Shown one piece after another: positions 15,062 through 23,968 of a stretch of DNA of 64,000 nucleotides. The notes beneath the pieces were generated by a model. The model was not told the origin of the DNA and searched no databases. It saw only the letters and a program-made list of their open reading frames with translations. Both the position numbers and the translations under genes were made by a program. How positions within the stretch are numbered: position 1 is the first letter of the stretch; each line of letters begins with the position of its first letter. The DNA is from Hymenobacter terrenus (GTDB lineage: Bacteria > Bacteroidota > Bacteroidia > Cytophagales > Hymenobacteraceae): positions 1 through 64,000 of the forward strand of contig NZ_LATM01000003.1 in NCBI RefSeq assembly GCF_000972495.1, read 5' to 3'.

Positions 15062-16666
15062 ATGAAGCAAGCCCTCGAAGAAGCGACTGCGCCCGACTTG
15101 ACCGTGGCGCATCCCCACGAAGACCCCCACGGCATTCAGGATGTGCTGCGCCAGCTGGGCGTGGAGGCCGATAATGCCGCCTATAGCACGGGCCGCACCT
15201 GGGGTGGCCGTCATAATGCTGAACGTCGCGTCATCAACGCGCCCGCCGACGGCCGACGCATTGCCAGCGTGGCCTTCGCTACTACCGACGACTACGACAC
15301 CGTAGTGAAAGCCGCCGAAGAAGCCTTCAAAACCTGGCGCCTGGTGCCCGCGCCCAAGCGCGGCGAAATAGTGCGCCAGATTGGCAACAAGCTCCGCGAA
15401 TACAAGGAGCCGCTGGGCAAATTGGTGAGCACCGAGATGGGTAAAATCCTGCAAGAAGGTCTGGGCGAAGTGCAGGAAATGATTGATATCTGCGACTTTG
15501 CGGTTGGTCTTTCGCGCCAGTTGCACGGCCTCACCATGCACTCGGAGCGCCCGGCGCACCGCATGTACGAGCAGTATCATCCACTGGGCATCGTAGGTAT
15601 TATTTCGGCCTTCAACTTTCCGGTAGCCGTGTGGAGTTGGAACGCTATGCTGGCCGCCGTGTGCGGCGACGTGAGCATCTGGAAGCCCTCCGAAAAAACG
15701 CCGTTGACGGCCGTGGCTGTGCAGCATATCATCCGCCACGTGCTGGCCGAGAATAATATCGCCGAAGGAGTATTCAACCTTGTGATTGGCGGGGCCGATA
15801 TTGGAGCCGCTATGGCTGCCGATAAGCGCGTACCGCTGGTGTCGGCCACGGGCAGCACCCGCATGGGCCGCAAAGTAGGGGAGGTGGTAGGTGCCCGCCT
15901 GGGCCGCGCCTTGCTCGAGCTGGGCGGCAACAATGCCATTATCGTTACCAAAAATGCCGACCTCGATATTGCTATTCGCGCCATCGTATTTGGGGCCGTG
16001 GGCACGGCTGGGCAGCGCTGCACCAGTACCCGCCGCGTTATCATTGAAGACAGCATCTTTGAGGAGGTGAAAAGTCGTTTGCTGGCCATTTATCCCAAAC
16101 TGCCCATCGGCCACCCCTTGCAGGAAGGCACCCTGGTAGGCCCGCTGATTGATGCCGATGCGGTGAAGCTATTCGAGGATGCCCTCACGCGGGTGCAGGC
16201 CGAAGGTGGCAAGCTGCTCACCGGCGGCCAGGTGCTGAGCGGCTCCGAGCTGCATGGCGGCCACTACGTGCAGCCCGCACTGGTGGAGGTTAAAAACCAC
16301 TACCACACCGTGCAGGACGAAACCTTCGCCCCTATTCTGTATCTTATCAAGTACAGCGGCGACGTGAACAACGCCATCGAATTGCAGAACGACGTTCGCC
16401 AGGGCTTATCAAGCAGCATCTTCACTCTGAACATGCGCGAAGCCGAAGCCTTCCTGGCCGCTAATGGCTCCGACTGTGGCATTGCCAACGTGAACATTGG
16501 CACGAGTGGCGCCGAAATCGGCGGTGCTTTCGGTGGTGAGAAAGAAACCGGCGGTGGGCGCGAATCCGGTTCCGACGCCTGGAAAATCTACATGCGTCGG
16601 CAGACCAATACCATCAACTATTCCACGGAGCTGCCGCTTGCCCAGGGAATTAAGTTTGATGTGTAA
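15062..16666 (+). CDS. amaB: ALDH7/antiquitin-type aldehyde dehydrogenase (probable alpha-aminoadipic semialdehyde dehydrogenase)
   Basis: 534 residues, in the size range of ALDH7 proteins, which oxidise alpha-aminoadipic semialdehyde to aminoadipate in lysine catabolism using NAD+. Family-diagnostic runs include EMGKILQEGLGEVQEMIDIC, GIVGIISAFNFPVAVWSWN, LLELGGNNAIIV, the catalytic cysteine in GTAGQRCTSTRR (about residue 319), SDCGIANVNIGTSGAEIGG and GGGRESGSDAWKIYMRR. The last two are much more like antiquitin than like other ALDH groups. No other lysine-catabolism gene is nearby, so the physiological substrate is inferred from the family only. Promoter and terminator indicate a single-gene unit. 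Confidence 0.9.
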   Translation: MKQALEEATAPDLTVAHPHEDPHGIQDVLRQLGVEADNAAYSTGRTWGGRHNAERRVINAPADGRRIASVAFATTDDYDTVVKAAEEAFKTWRLVPAPKRGEIVRQIGNKLREYKEPLGKLVSTEMGKILQEGLGEVQEMIDICDFAVGLSRQLHGLTMHSERPAHRMYEQYHPLGIVGIISAFNFPVAVWSWNAMLAAVCGDVSIWKPSEKTPLTAVAVQHIIRHVLAENNIAEGVFNLVIGGADIGAAMAADKRVPLVSATGSTRMGRKVGEVVGARLGRALLELGGNNAIIVTKNADLDIAIRAIVFGAVGTAGQRCTSTRRVIIEDSIFEEVKSRLLAIYPKLPIGHPLQEGTLVGPLIDADAVKLFEDALTRVQAEGGKLLTGGQVLSGSELHGGHYVQPALVEVKNHYHTVQDETFAPILYLIKYSGDVNNAIELQNDVRQGLSSSIFTLNMREAEAFLAANGSDCGIANVNIGTSGAEIGGAFGGEKETGGGRESGSDAWKIYMRRQTNTINYSTELPLAQGIKFDV

Positions 16667-16698
16667 GTATCGGATTAAGCCGCATGTTACTTGAAAGA

Positions 16699-16738
16699 AT
16701 AGCCCCATCTGATACTTAATTCAGGTGGGGCTATTTTC
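16699..16738 (+). terminator. Terminator of the ALDH gene
   Basis: A 15-bp stem with one G-T pair (16699-16713 with 16721-16735, arm AATAGCCCCATCTGA) is followed by TTTT, 33 bases after the stop. Confidence 0.85.
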
Positions 16739-16893
16739 TCAAATAAGCTGTCGAACTTTTTGGCCGCCATAGCAAGAAGTAGCAGCGCAACGCCCCAGAC
16801 AACTGTTCACTCCAGTTTTATAACAAGAGTTGAAAAAAGATGCTGAAAACAATAGGGACAGCTATAGTGAGTGCGGAATAAGCATAAGTCTGT

Positions 16894-16901
16894 TATTTTT
16901 G
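16894..16901 (+). promoter_or_regulatory. -7 promoter element of the ECF sigma gene (TATTTTTG)
   Basis: Exact TAnnTTTG match, 91 bases before the chosen ATG. No -33 TTG is seen at the expected distance, so the call is moderate. Confidence 0.4.
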
Positions 16902-16992
16902 ACAAGTTGCTCAGCAGGAATCCTTGCAGAGGCTGCAACCCCGTTCAATCTGCTGCATCTTTAGCCGCAATCACTCCTATCTGCTTTTCTGC

Positions 16993-17571
16993 ATGGAAGC
17001 CCTCAGTCTTTCCGCCTACGTTGACATAAATGCCCCCCTGGTAGAGCGCTGCCGCCTGAATGACCGCCAGGCCCAGGCTGAAATTTATCGACGCTATTCG
17101 AAGGCCATGTTCAACGCGGCATTGCGTATCACCGGCGATTATGCCGAGGCCGAGGACGTGCTCCAGGAATCGTTTCTGAGTGCCTTTCGCGAGTTGAGTG
17201 GCTACAAGGGCGACTCTTCATTTGGGGCGTGGCTGAAGCGCATTGTGGTGAATAAGAGTATCAATTGCCTGCGGCAGCGGCGGCTGGCGCTGGTGCCGCT
17301 GGGCGAGCAACACCACGACGAGCCGGCCGAAGTGGCTGGTCCCTCGTATGAGGACGAGGCCGACGTTCACTACCGTGCCGACGTGCTGCGCCGCTGCATT
17401 CAGGAGCTGCCCGATGGCTACCGCGTGGTACTGAGCTTATACCTGCTCGAAGGCTACGACCACCTCGAAATTGCCAATATTCTGGGCATTTCCGAATCTA
17501 CTTCTAAATCCCAGTATAGCCGGGCGCGCGTGCGATTGCGAGAACTGGCTGCCCAGCGCGGCCTCAATTAG
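16993..17571 (+). CDS. ECF-type RNA polymerase sigma factor
   Basis: 192 residues. Region 2 shows QAEIYRRYSKAMFNAALRIT and the DNA-melting/-10 segment DYAEAEDVLQESFLSAFREL, then FGAWLKRIVVNKSINCLRQ. Region 4 shows LPDGYRVVLSLYLLEGYDHL and the helix-turn-helix EIANILGISESTSKSQYSRA. The ATG at 16993 gives the usual N-terminal length. Earlier in-frame codons would add an unlikely Cys/Phe-rich stretch. The two following genes, one membrane-anchored and one exported, probably belong to the same envelope-sensing unit, with the first as anti-sigma candidate. Confidence 0.93.
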   Translation: MEALSLSAYVDINAPLVERCRLNDRQAQAEIYRRYSKAMFNAALRITGDYAEAEDVLQESFLSAFRELSGYKGDSSFGAWLKRIVVNKSINCLRQRRLALVPLGEQHHDEPAEVAGPSYEDEADVHYRADVLRRCIQELPDGYRVVLSLYLLEGYDHLEIANILGISESTSKSQYSRARVRLRELAAQRGLN

Positions 17572-17703
17572 GTTAATCATTTACCGTTCTTAATTAGTTA
17601 AACAAACTTCACTACCCTTCATCCTCCTTCGTCCGGTCGCGGCTTTCAGATATCCCCGCGACCCGCATTGAACCTGGGCGAATTGTGCATCAGCTACTCA
17701 TTC

Positions 17704-18480
17704 ATGGACACTAAAAAGAATAATTCTCTGGAAAGCTTCGTCGAGCGGCACCGTGCCGATTTCGACACGCACGAGCCGCGCCCCGACCTTTGGGCCGCAC
17801 TGGAGCAGCAGTTGGCTGGGTCTGCTACGGAGGCCACTACCACTCCTCCTGTGATGCGCCTGCTGGATGCTGCCGAGACTAATAATCCTGTCCCTGCTAC
17901 GCCCGCACCAGTTCGGGTGGGTTGGTTGCAGCGCTACGGAGTGGCGGCGGCGCTGGCGCTGCTGGTATTTGCCGCAGGTGCCAGCGAGGCCTGGAAATCG
18001 AACCAGCAAGCCCCGGATTTAGCTGCGGCTACCGATTTGGTCGATCCGGCTACTGCTACCGGCGCTCCGGACGCTGCCCTGTACCAAGGTGGCAACCCGC
18101 TGGCCCTGACCGCAGCCGACCGTACTACTGGGGCCGACAGCCAGCTGGTTCGCGCCGTGCGAGGCATGGAAACCTATTACACCAATCAACTGAGCCGCCG
18201 TGAAAGTGAGCTGCGCCAGCTGAGTGGGCCCGGCGTGGCCGGAATGACGGCTGACTGGCAGCGCGAGCTGGTGTCGCTCGATTCGAGCTACCGTAAGCTG
18301 AAGCTCGAATTGCCCCACCACCCGCAACCCGACGTGGTACTCACGGCCATGAACCGTAATCTGCAAATTCGCCTCGATATTCTCGACCAGCAGCTGCACT
18401 TGGGCACGACCGCCGAAGTCGACCCTAACCCCAATATCAGCTCTTACGTGCTGGCCGATAGCCGACACTTATCCGAATGA
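17704..18480 (+). CDS. Membrane-anchored probable anti-sigma factor
   Basis: 258 residues with a cytoplasmic N-terminal part (LESFVERHRADFDTHEPRPD), one transmembrane helix (YGVAAALALLVFAAGA, about 93-108) and an external part with a helical, coiled-coil-like segment (MTADWQRELVSLDSSYRKLK). The N-terminal sequence LWAALEQQL and the topology resemble Bacteroidota anti-sigma-like proteins placed directly after ECF genes. The gene begins 132 bases after the sigma gene and its stop overlaps the ATG of the next gene by four bases (ATGA). The sigma-binding function is inference from position and topology. Confidence 0.65.
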   Translation: MDTKKNNSLESFVERHRADFDTHEPRPDLWAALEQQLAGSATEATTTPPVMRLLDAAETNNPVPATPAPVRVGWLQRYGVAAALALLVFAAGASEAWKSNQQAPDLAAATDLVDPATATGAPDAALYQGGNPLALTAADRTTGADSQLVRAVRGMETYYTNQLSRRESELRQLSGPGVAGMTADWQRELVSLDSSYRKLKLELPHHPQPDVVLTAMNRNLQIRLDILDQQLHLGTTAEVDPNPNISSYVLADSRHLSE

Positions 18481-19724
18481 AACAGCCAACCGCTTTCTGG
18501 ATTGGGCGGGCGTTTTGGGCGGCCGTGCTGGTCATGACTAGGTTGGTAGGGCCTGAGACAGCGCTGGCGCAAAGTGGCCTATGGGTAGAGGTGGGGCCTA
18601 GCGTGGCCATTCGGGTGATGACCCCCGAAGAGCGTCGCGCCGCGCAAGCGTTGTTTGAATCAGAGCAGGAACCGGCACCTGACCAAACCGATGAACAAGA
18701 CAATTCTGCTTTACAAGTGGAGCAGCGGCGCCGTCTCAGCCGCAGCTACGCGGTGCCCAAGGAAGGGCGTGCCTTTTCGCTCGATACACGCTACGGACGA
18801 GTACAGGTAAATCCCTGGGGAAAGCAAGAAATCAAGGTAGATGCTGAGCTAGTAGCTCGCTCCGAAACCGAAGGAGGTGCCCGGCAGGTGCTCGATGCCT
18901 TAGATGTGCAGTGGCTGGAGTACGATGCCAAAACTGGTGGCGTGGCCGTGAGCACGCTGTTTGGCCCGGCGCTGCGTGCGCGCGCCGGCGGCTGTCGTTA
19001 CGAGGTAAACTACACTGTGTGGCTGCCTCGCACCACGGCGCTACGCGTGTTCAACAGCTTTGGGGAGGTGAATATCACCGGCGACTTGAGTGGCCCCACC
19101 GCGTTGGCCATGGAATATGGAAACCTGCGCACTAACCGCCTCAATGGCCCGCGCAACTTGGTGCGCATCGGCAATGGCGACTGTAGTATTCCGTTTGCCA
19201 GCCACGCTAGTATTGATGCCAGCTATGCCCGATTGCGGCTTGGCCAAGGCACGACAGTAGACCTGCGTAATAACTATTCGGATGTGGATATCGGGACGGT
19301 GCAGGACCTGACCGTACACAGCAAGTACGGCGACGTGGCCCTGGGCACGGTGCGTAACCTGCGCGGCTCATCGGGCTACTCGCGCTTCACCATCGATAAG
19401 CTCGACGAAGCCCTGGATATGGCCCTGCGCTATTGCCCCGATTTTGTGGTACGCGACATGGGAGCCAATTTCCGTCAGGTTAATCTGGATGGTGGCTTCA
19501 GCACCATTCGGTTGGGTTTTGCCGAGGCGCCGGGTTTCCGGTTCGATGTTAGTACTGAGCAGGGACAACTGCTGGTTGATAGAAATCTGGTACGGGTCCT
19601 GTCGCAGGAAAAGGGCCCGCAGACCAGCGATGTGTTGGGGGTATTTGGTGGCGCAGTGCCCGCCCGCAATGCCGGGAATGTGAATATTAAGGTGCGCTAC
19701 GGCACGGTGCGGTTCAGCAAGTAG
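18477..19724 (+). CDS. Exported DUF4097-like beta-helix protein
   Basis: 415 residues with a signal peptide (hydrophobic WAAVLVMTRLVG region, cleavage near ALAQ at 29-32). The mature part has repeated short strands of the kind seen in DUF4097/adhesin-like beta-solenoids: FNSFGEVNITGDLSG, VHSKYGDVALGTV, VNIKVRYGTVRF. Such proteins often follow ECF sigma/anti-sigma genes in Bacteroidota and are of unknown function. A role as the cell-surface product or sensor of this sigma unit is inference. It overlaps the preceding stop by four bases, so co-translation is likely. Confidence 0.7.
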   Translation: MKQPTAFWIGRAFWAAVLVMTRLVGPETALAQSGLWVEVGPSVAIRVMTPEERRAAQALFESEQEPAPDQTDEQDNSALQVEQRRRLSRSYAVPKEGRAFSLDTRYGRVQVNPWGKQEIKVDAELVARSETEGGARQVLDALDVQWLEYDAKTGGVAVSTLFGPALRARAGGCRYEVNYTVWLPRTTALRVFNSFGEVNITGDLSGPTALAMEYGNLRTNRLNGPRNLVRIGNGDCSIPFASHASIDASYARLRLGQGTTVDLRNNYSDVDIGTVQDLTVHSKYGDVALGTVRNLRGSSGYSRFTIDKLDEALDMALRYCPDFVVRDMGANFRQVNLDGGFSTIRLGFAEAPGFRFDVSTEQGQLLVDRNLVRVLSQEKGPQTSDVLGVFGGAVPARNAGNVNIKVRYGTVRFSK

Positions 19725-19742
19725 CGAATAGAGAGTGTATGA

Positions 19743-19801
19743 AAAGAATGTCATGCCGGGCTGGCCGAAACCATTTCGGTAAGCCCGGCATGACGTTCTT
19801 T
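19743..19801. repeat. 59-base palindromic hairpin
   Basis: Arms of 20 bases (19743-19762 and 19782-19801, AAAGAATGTCATGCCGGGCT) pair with one G-T. A second inner stem CCGAAA/TTCGG lies in the loop. It could terminate the DUF4097-like gene on either strand. It is the reason not to start the next gene at 19739. Confidence 0.6.
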
Positions 19802-19807
19802 GACGAA

Positions 19808-20359
19808 ATGCAGTTCCCTCGTCTTCTTCTCCTAGTCTTGCTGGCCAGTCCTGTCATGGCCCAAAAACCTACTGCCGTGCCTCCCGCTCAACACTCGCCC
19901 CTGAAAACCTACGCCTTGCGCTTACGGCCAGGTGAGGATTTGCGGCAACGACTAACGGCTTTCGTACAATCGCAGCACATTTTGGCGGGCACCATGCTCA
20001 CGTGCGTGGGCAGTCTCACCGTGGCCACGCTACGGCTGGCGAATCAGGAGGGTCCCTCGGTTTACCAGGGGCATTTTGAAATCGTGTCCTTGGTCGGCAC
20101 GCTTTCTACCAATGGCTCACACTTGCACCTGGCAGTTGCTGATAGCACGGGGCGCACCATCGGCGGGCATTTGCTCGATGGCTGCCTTGTATACACCACG
20201 GCGGAAATTGTGCTGGCTGAGTTACCAGCATTAGAGTTTCGGCGCGAACCCGACCCCACTTTTGACTATCAGGAATTAGTAGTTCATCCTGCACCCGCGC
20301 CAAACCCTGCTAATGGTGCCGCAAAAAAAGCACGCATAAGCCAGCAAAATGAGCGTTAA
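19808..20359 (+). CDS. PPC/DUF296-domain protein with signal peptide
   Basis: 183 residues from the ATG at 19808. The start MQFPRLLLLVLLASPVMAQ is a signal peptide. The next part matches the PPC (DUF296) domain: YALRLRPGEDLRQRLTAFVQ, ILAGTMLTCVGSLTVATLRL, YQGHFEIVSLVGTLSTNGSH and LHLAVADSTGRTIGGHLLDG with the conserved His. In most organisms PPC proteins are cytoplasmic or nuclear and DNA-associated. Here export would rule out such a role, so the job is unknown. The first codons of a longer frame come from the palindromic hairpin and were rejected. Confidence 0.75.
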   Translation: MQFPRLLLLVLLASPVMAQKPTAVPPAQHSPLKTYALRLRPGEDLRQRLTAFVQSQHILAGTMLTCVGSLTVATLRLANQEGPSVYQGHFEIVSLVGTLSTNGSHLHLAVADSTGRTIGGHLLDGCLVYTTAEIVLAELPALEFRREPDPTFDYQELVVHPAPAPNPANGAAKKARISQQNER

Positions 20360-20480
20360 ACACAATGGTGCAATACTCCAGTGTTGAGCGTGGCCATAAC
20401 CGTTGGCCATGTAGCAGCGAGGGGAAGGCCCCCCGCCAACTTTAATAGCCCAGCACTGGTATTAGTCAAGAAAAACTGCT

Positions 20481-20975
20481 ATGACCGTTACCGACTCTCC
20501 GCAGGCCGCTGCCTTCCGCCGTCAAGTGCTCAACCCGATGAAGCTGCGGCTGTTTATGCTGCAAAAGCTGCCTATGGCGTGGCTGGCGGGCCTGCGCCTC
20601 ACCCAACTCACCTCTGAGCAGGCCACCGTCACCATCCGCTTCAAATACCTCACCCAAAATCCATTTCGCAGTATCTACTTTGCTTGCCTGGCAATGGCAG
20701 CAGAGTTGGCCAGCGGCATGCAGGCCATGATGCACGTGCAAGCCGGCGGGCCTGTTTCAATGCTGGTGGTGAAGCTGGAAGGGGATTTCACCAAGAAAGC
20801 AGTGGGCCTAATTTCCTTCACCTGCCCCGATGGTCCGCGCATTGCCCAAGCCATTGCCGAGAGCCGTACCACCGGCGAAGGCCGCACCGTAGAATGCACC
20901 AGCACTGGTGTAGATGAGGCCGGCGACGTAGTAGCCACTTTCCGCCTCACTTGGTCGTTTCGGGCAAAGCGGTAG
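20481..20975 (+). CDS. DUF4442-type hotdog-fold thioesterase-like protein
   Basis: 164 residues with the hotdog layout: LPMAWLAGLRLTQLTSEQAT, RFKYLTQNPFRSIYFACLAM, then a central helix AAELASGMQAMMHVQ and strands VSMLVVKLEGDFTKKAVG. This fits the DUF4442 family related to acyl-CoA thioesterases (PaaI/YiiD type). No catalytic residue can be assigned with confidence. It is convergent with the coiled-coil gene that ends 13 bases downstream, with no terminator between. Confidence 0.65.
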   Translation: MTVTDSPQAAAFRRQVLNPMKLRLFMLQKLPMAWLAGLRLTQLTSEQATVTIRFKYLTQNPFRSIYFACLAMAAELASGMQAMMHVQAGGPVSMLVVKLEGDFTKKAVGLISFTCPDGPRIAQAIAESRTTGEGRTVECTSTGVDEAGDVVATFRLTWSFRAKR

Positions 20976-20988
20976 CAGTAGCAGTAGC

Positions 20989-21384
20989 CTATTGGCTTGG
21001 ACGCTGGAGCGTTTGTAAAATCAGGTCTAGTTTGCTGTTCATTCCTGCTTGTCCATCCTCTAGCCCGATAAGCTGCGATTTCAAGCTTGATACATCGGTT
21101 TTCATGTCAGCCATATCAACTTTCAGGCTGGCCACATCAACCTTTAAACCGGTCACGTCGGTTTTTATGTCGGCTACATCAACTTTTAAGCTGGCTACAT
21201 CGGTTTTGATTTCGGCTTGCTCGCTTAGCAGAAAGCAGATATTGTCTCCTTGTTGAGCGACTGCCGTGGTTAGGCGGCCGACGGCGCCATTCAACTGCTT
21301 GAGTTGGTAGGTGTGGCGGTCCAAAACAGTCAGGGCCTCGCACAATAGTGGTTCTAATTGATTGAGGCGGTCGTCGGCGTTCAT
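20989..21384 (-). CDS. Heptad-repeat coiled-coil protein
   Basis: 131 residues, cytoplasmic. Residues about 58-105 are a near-perfect series of seven-residue repeats of the form xxLKxDV (for example VASLKVDVADIKTDV and TGLKVDVASLKVDMADMKTDV split across two repeats). The repeats give a parallel coiled coil, probably trimeric by the Val/Leu/Ile core. The corresponding DNA is a tandem 21-base repeat, so copy number may vary. Flanking parts (LLCEALTVLDRHTYQLKQLN) are also helical. No partner is suggested by neighbours and I assign no function. Confidence 0.55.
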   Translation of the reverse strand: MNADDRLNQLEPLLCEALTVLDRHTYQLKQLNGAVGRLTTAVAQQGDNICFLLSEQAEIKTDVASLKVDVADIKTDVTGLKVDVASLKVDMADMKTDVSSLKSQLIGLEDGQAGMNSKLDLILQTLQRPSQ

Positions 21385-21458
21385 CGGAATAGGTTGATAG
21401 GGGAGCGGCTACCCGAATTTAGGCAGGAATCATTGAAAAGCTGGGGCGTGGTCAGGGT

Positions 21459-22955
21459 TTACTCTTGCATCGACGTGATAACATCCACCAGCCCGTCTTC
21501 ACTCACTACCACGGCCAGGCAGGGGTAGCTGGAGCTTTCCACGTAGCGGAGGGCCGAATTGTAGCGGGCGCCGCGGGTGCTGTCGCCGCGTCCGGAGGCG
21601 CGGCCGTCGAGGATGACACCGATGGAATAGCAGTAGCCTTCGGGGTCGAGCAACACAGCCCCGTCGATGCTAGTAACCAAGCGGGTGATAAGCGGAGTGA
21701 GCGGCACCGGCTCAATGAGCGTGCACTGGAGCTTGAGGCGGTCGGCTTCGGCCAGGGCCTCGGTGGTGATGACCAGCAGGGTGCCGTGCTTCTGGCGGCT
21801 GGCTTCGAGCACCACATCCCAGAGGCGCTCTACTTTGTGAGCATCGGTGAGGTTGAAGGTGTTTTTAAGGGCCCGCCGGAAGCCCGAGCGGCTGAGGCGG
21901 GTGCGCGGCAGGCCGGGTAAGCCGTAGTGTGAGCGTAGTAGCACGTGGCCGGCATGCTGCAATTCCCAGGAATAATGGGTGATGAAGCTGATAACGAACA
22001 AGTCTTCGCGGATGGCGTCGTAATGGCCAATCTGACGACCCAAGGCGTATACGTTTTCACCGTCGGCGAGCAAGTGTACATCGGGGGTAGTCATTTCTAG
22101 AAGCTTACGTACGGCGCGGTAGTCGGTAAGCTCGGTGGGGCAGGTGAGGGCGAAGATTTCTTCGATGTTAGGGTGGCCGCGGCGAGCCATCAGCAGCTTG
22201 CCTACCCCCTCGGCGCCTTCGTAGCGCAGGCTGCTGATGGTGTTGCAGGTGGCAAATAGCTTGGTGGTGGCTGGGTCGAGGCCTAATGCCTGGGCGGGCG
22301 TGTCGAGCAGGGTTTTGCCGGCGGCCCGCAGCAGCTCCTCGCTTTCGCGGGGGCGGGCGAAGATGCTCGCACCGGGCTCGGGCTCACTCAGTGCCTTCAC
22401 GCTTTCTTCGTTGAAGCGGTACATGGCCGCTACCAGCAGCGACGGAGCCAAGGGCCGCCCATCGGTGTAGAAGCGGTGGGGGCGGAGGGAAGGATACGCC
22501 CGCATGGGCTTACGCTGCAGGCGCAGTACGGTCACTACAAAATAGCCCGCAATCAGAATGGGCCAGCCGGCGAAGTGGTGATGGGTGGCGGGCTCGTCCA
22601 GCGCATCGAGGGTTTCCTGTACGGCGGCGCGCACGCCCAAGCCTTCGTGTTTGCGCCGAATCATGGCGGGGGTCACATCATCGCGCTCAGGGTAGGGCCA
22701 AGGCGTGGTGTTCTGAATGACGCGGCCCCGGGCAACGGCATCGGAAAACGGCTCGGGGGACAGACCGCAGTCCGTTGGTTCGAGGCAGCGGGCGGGCAGG
22801 GTGGGGTCGCTGGGTAATGCCAGCAGCAGTACAAAAGGTTTTAGGTCGTCGTCGAGCGCATCAAACAGGTCTTGCGCCAGCGCTTGCGCTGCCCGGCGGT
22901 AGCGCAGTTGGTGGGGCCAAAGCTGAGTGGGAGTGGGGGCAAGCGTAAGGGGCAT
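21459..22955 (-). CDS. DisA_N-like (diadenylate-cyclase fold) protein with N-terminal sensor region
   Basis: 498 residues, no signal peptide. The last ~100 residues resemble the DisA_N nucleotide cyclase domain that makes c-di-AMP: VTSIDGAVLLDPEGYCYSIG carries the DGA motif, and a strand/loop RGARYNSALRYVE sits where canonical cyclases have GTRHRAA, followed by CLAVVVSEDGLVDVI. The RHR triad is therefore replaced, so activity is not assured. The first ~390 residues are unrecognised and could be one of the putative DACNV-type sensor regions seen fused to such domains. It stands alone between a coiled-coil gene and a TonB-type gene. Confidence 0.6.
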   Translation of the reverse strand: MPLTLAPTPTQLWPHQLRYRRAAQALAQDLFDALDDDLKPFVLLLALPSDPTLPARCLEPTDCGLSPEPFSDAVARGRVIQNTTPWPYPERDDVTPAMIRRKHEGLGVRAAVQETLDALDEPATHHHFAGWPILIAGYFVVTVLRLQRKPMRAYPSLRPHRFYTDGRPLAPSLLVAAMYRFNEESVKALSEPEPGASIFARPRESEELLRAAGKTLLDTPAQALGLDPATTKLFATCNTISSLRYEGAEGVGKLLMARRGHPNIEEIFALTCPTELTDYRAVRKLLEMTTPDVHLLADGENVYALGRQIGHYDAIREDLFVISFITHYSWELQHAGHVLLRSHYGLPGLPRTRLSRSGFRRALKNTFNLTDAHKVERLWDVVLEASRQKHGTLLVITTEALAEADRLKLQCTLIEPVPLTPLITRLVTSIDGAVLLDPEGYCYSIGVILDGRASGRGDSTRGARYNSALRYVESSSYPCLAVVVSEDGLVDVITSMQE

Positions 22956-23155
22956 GGGTGGGAGCGGATGGGGGAGAACGAAAAAGTTGCCCTCGGTGAG
23001 GAAGGCGTTGTGGGCGTTGAACAGCTCGCATCAGGGCTACAGCGGGTGGCACGTCACCTTGCGGAGCGAATGTTGTTCGGTAAGTCCAGCCACCCCGTTC
23101 GGGCCATTGGCTCGAACATTCCCTCCTCCGTTGAGGAGGGAGGGCGCCTGCTGCG

Positions 23156-23968
23156 TTACAACTGGAATAGAACCGGCAACACCATCTTTTGCTTAATTGG
23201 TTTGCCCTGAAATGTAGCCGGCTCCCATTTCGGGGCGGCCTTAATCAGACGTAGCGCCTCCTCATCTAGGCCGGAGCCCAGCTTTTTAATCACACGGGCG
23301 TCGGTCAGGCTGCCATCAGTCTGCACCAGAAATTCGACCATGACCTTGCCCTCAATCTTACGCTGACGAGCGAGTAGAGGATACTGCTGATTTTTCTCAA
23401 TCCAGTCGAAAAAGGCCTGGTTGCCGCCTACGGGCTGGGTAGGCCGGTCGGGCGCTACCACGGCGGGGTGGTTGGGGTTGGCGGAGGCGGCAATGTCGGC
23501 GGCCGAGGTAGTAATGGGCCGCTCCTTGCCCGGCAGCACGACTGTTTGGCTGCCCGGCGACATAACGAACGATATGGGCAATACCACGCGCTGGCGTACC
23601 ACTTGGTTGCGGTGTTTGGCGGGCGTCCACTTCGGCCCGCTTTTGATGAGGCGAATGGCCTCGGCGTCAAGCTCAGGCGAAACGGGCTCTTCTACTTTTA
23701 CTTCGTTGACGGTGCCGGTTTTCTCCACCACAAAGCTCACCTTCACGGTGCCCTGAATACCTTTTTGCATGGCTGTGGCCGGGTAGTTCTGATGCTCAGC
23801 CAGAAACTGCGCGTATTTCTCAGTGCCACCCAGCGGCACGGCGGGCTGGGCTACCGAGTCGTAGATCTGCGTAGCCGAAGGCTTCGGCGGCAGCTTGCGC
23901 TGCTGAGCGCGGGCTCCGAAGCTAACGCAGCCGAAGCAGATGAGGAGTAATAATAATGAAAATTTCAT
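23156..23968 (-). CDS. Periplasmic protein with two TonB C-terminal domains
   Basis: 270 residues from the ATG at 23968, which starts a signal peptide (MKFSLLLLLICFGCVSFGAR then AQQ). Two TonB C-terminal domains follow, each with the usual YP...Gi.G.V.v.F.V...G....V pattern: NYPATAMQKGIQGTVKVSFV (about 90-150) and YPLLARQRKIEGKVMVEFLV (about 195-265), each ending in a WxPA motif (GPKWTPAKHRNQ and APKWEPATFQGK). In Bacteroidota such proteins without a membrane anchor are common and of unclear function; they may bind TonB-dependent receptors. A longer frame upstream is not protein-like. Confidence 0.8.
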   Translation of the reverse strand: MKFSLLLLLICFGCVSFGARAQQRKLPPKPSATQIYDSVAQPAVPLGGTEKYAQFLAEHQNYPATAMQKGIQGTVKVSFVVEKTGTVNEVKVEEPVSPELDAEAIRLIKSGPKWTPAKHRNQVVRQRVVLPISFVMSPGSQTVVLPGKERPITTSAADIAASANPNHPAVVAPDRPTQPVGGNQAFFDWIEKNQQYPLLARQRKIEGKVMVEFLVQTDGSLTDARVIKKLGSGLDEEALRLIKAAPKWEPATFQGKPIKQKMVLPVLFQL

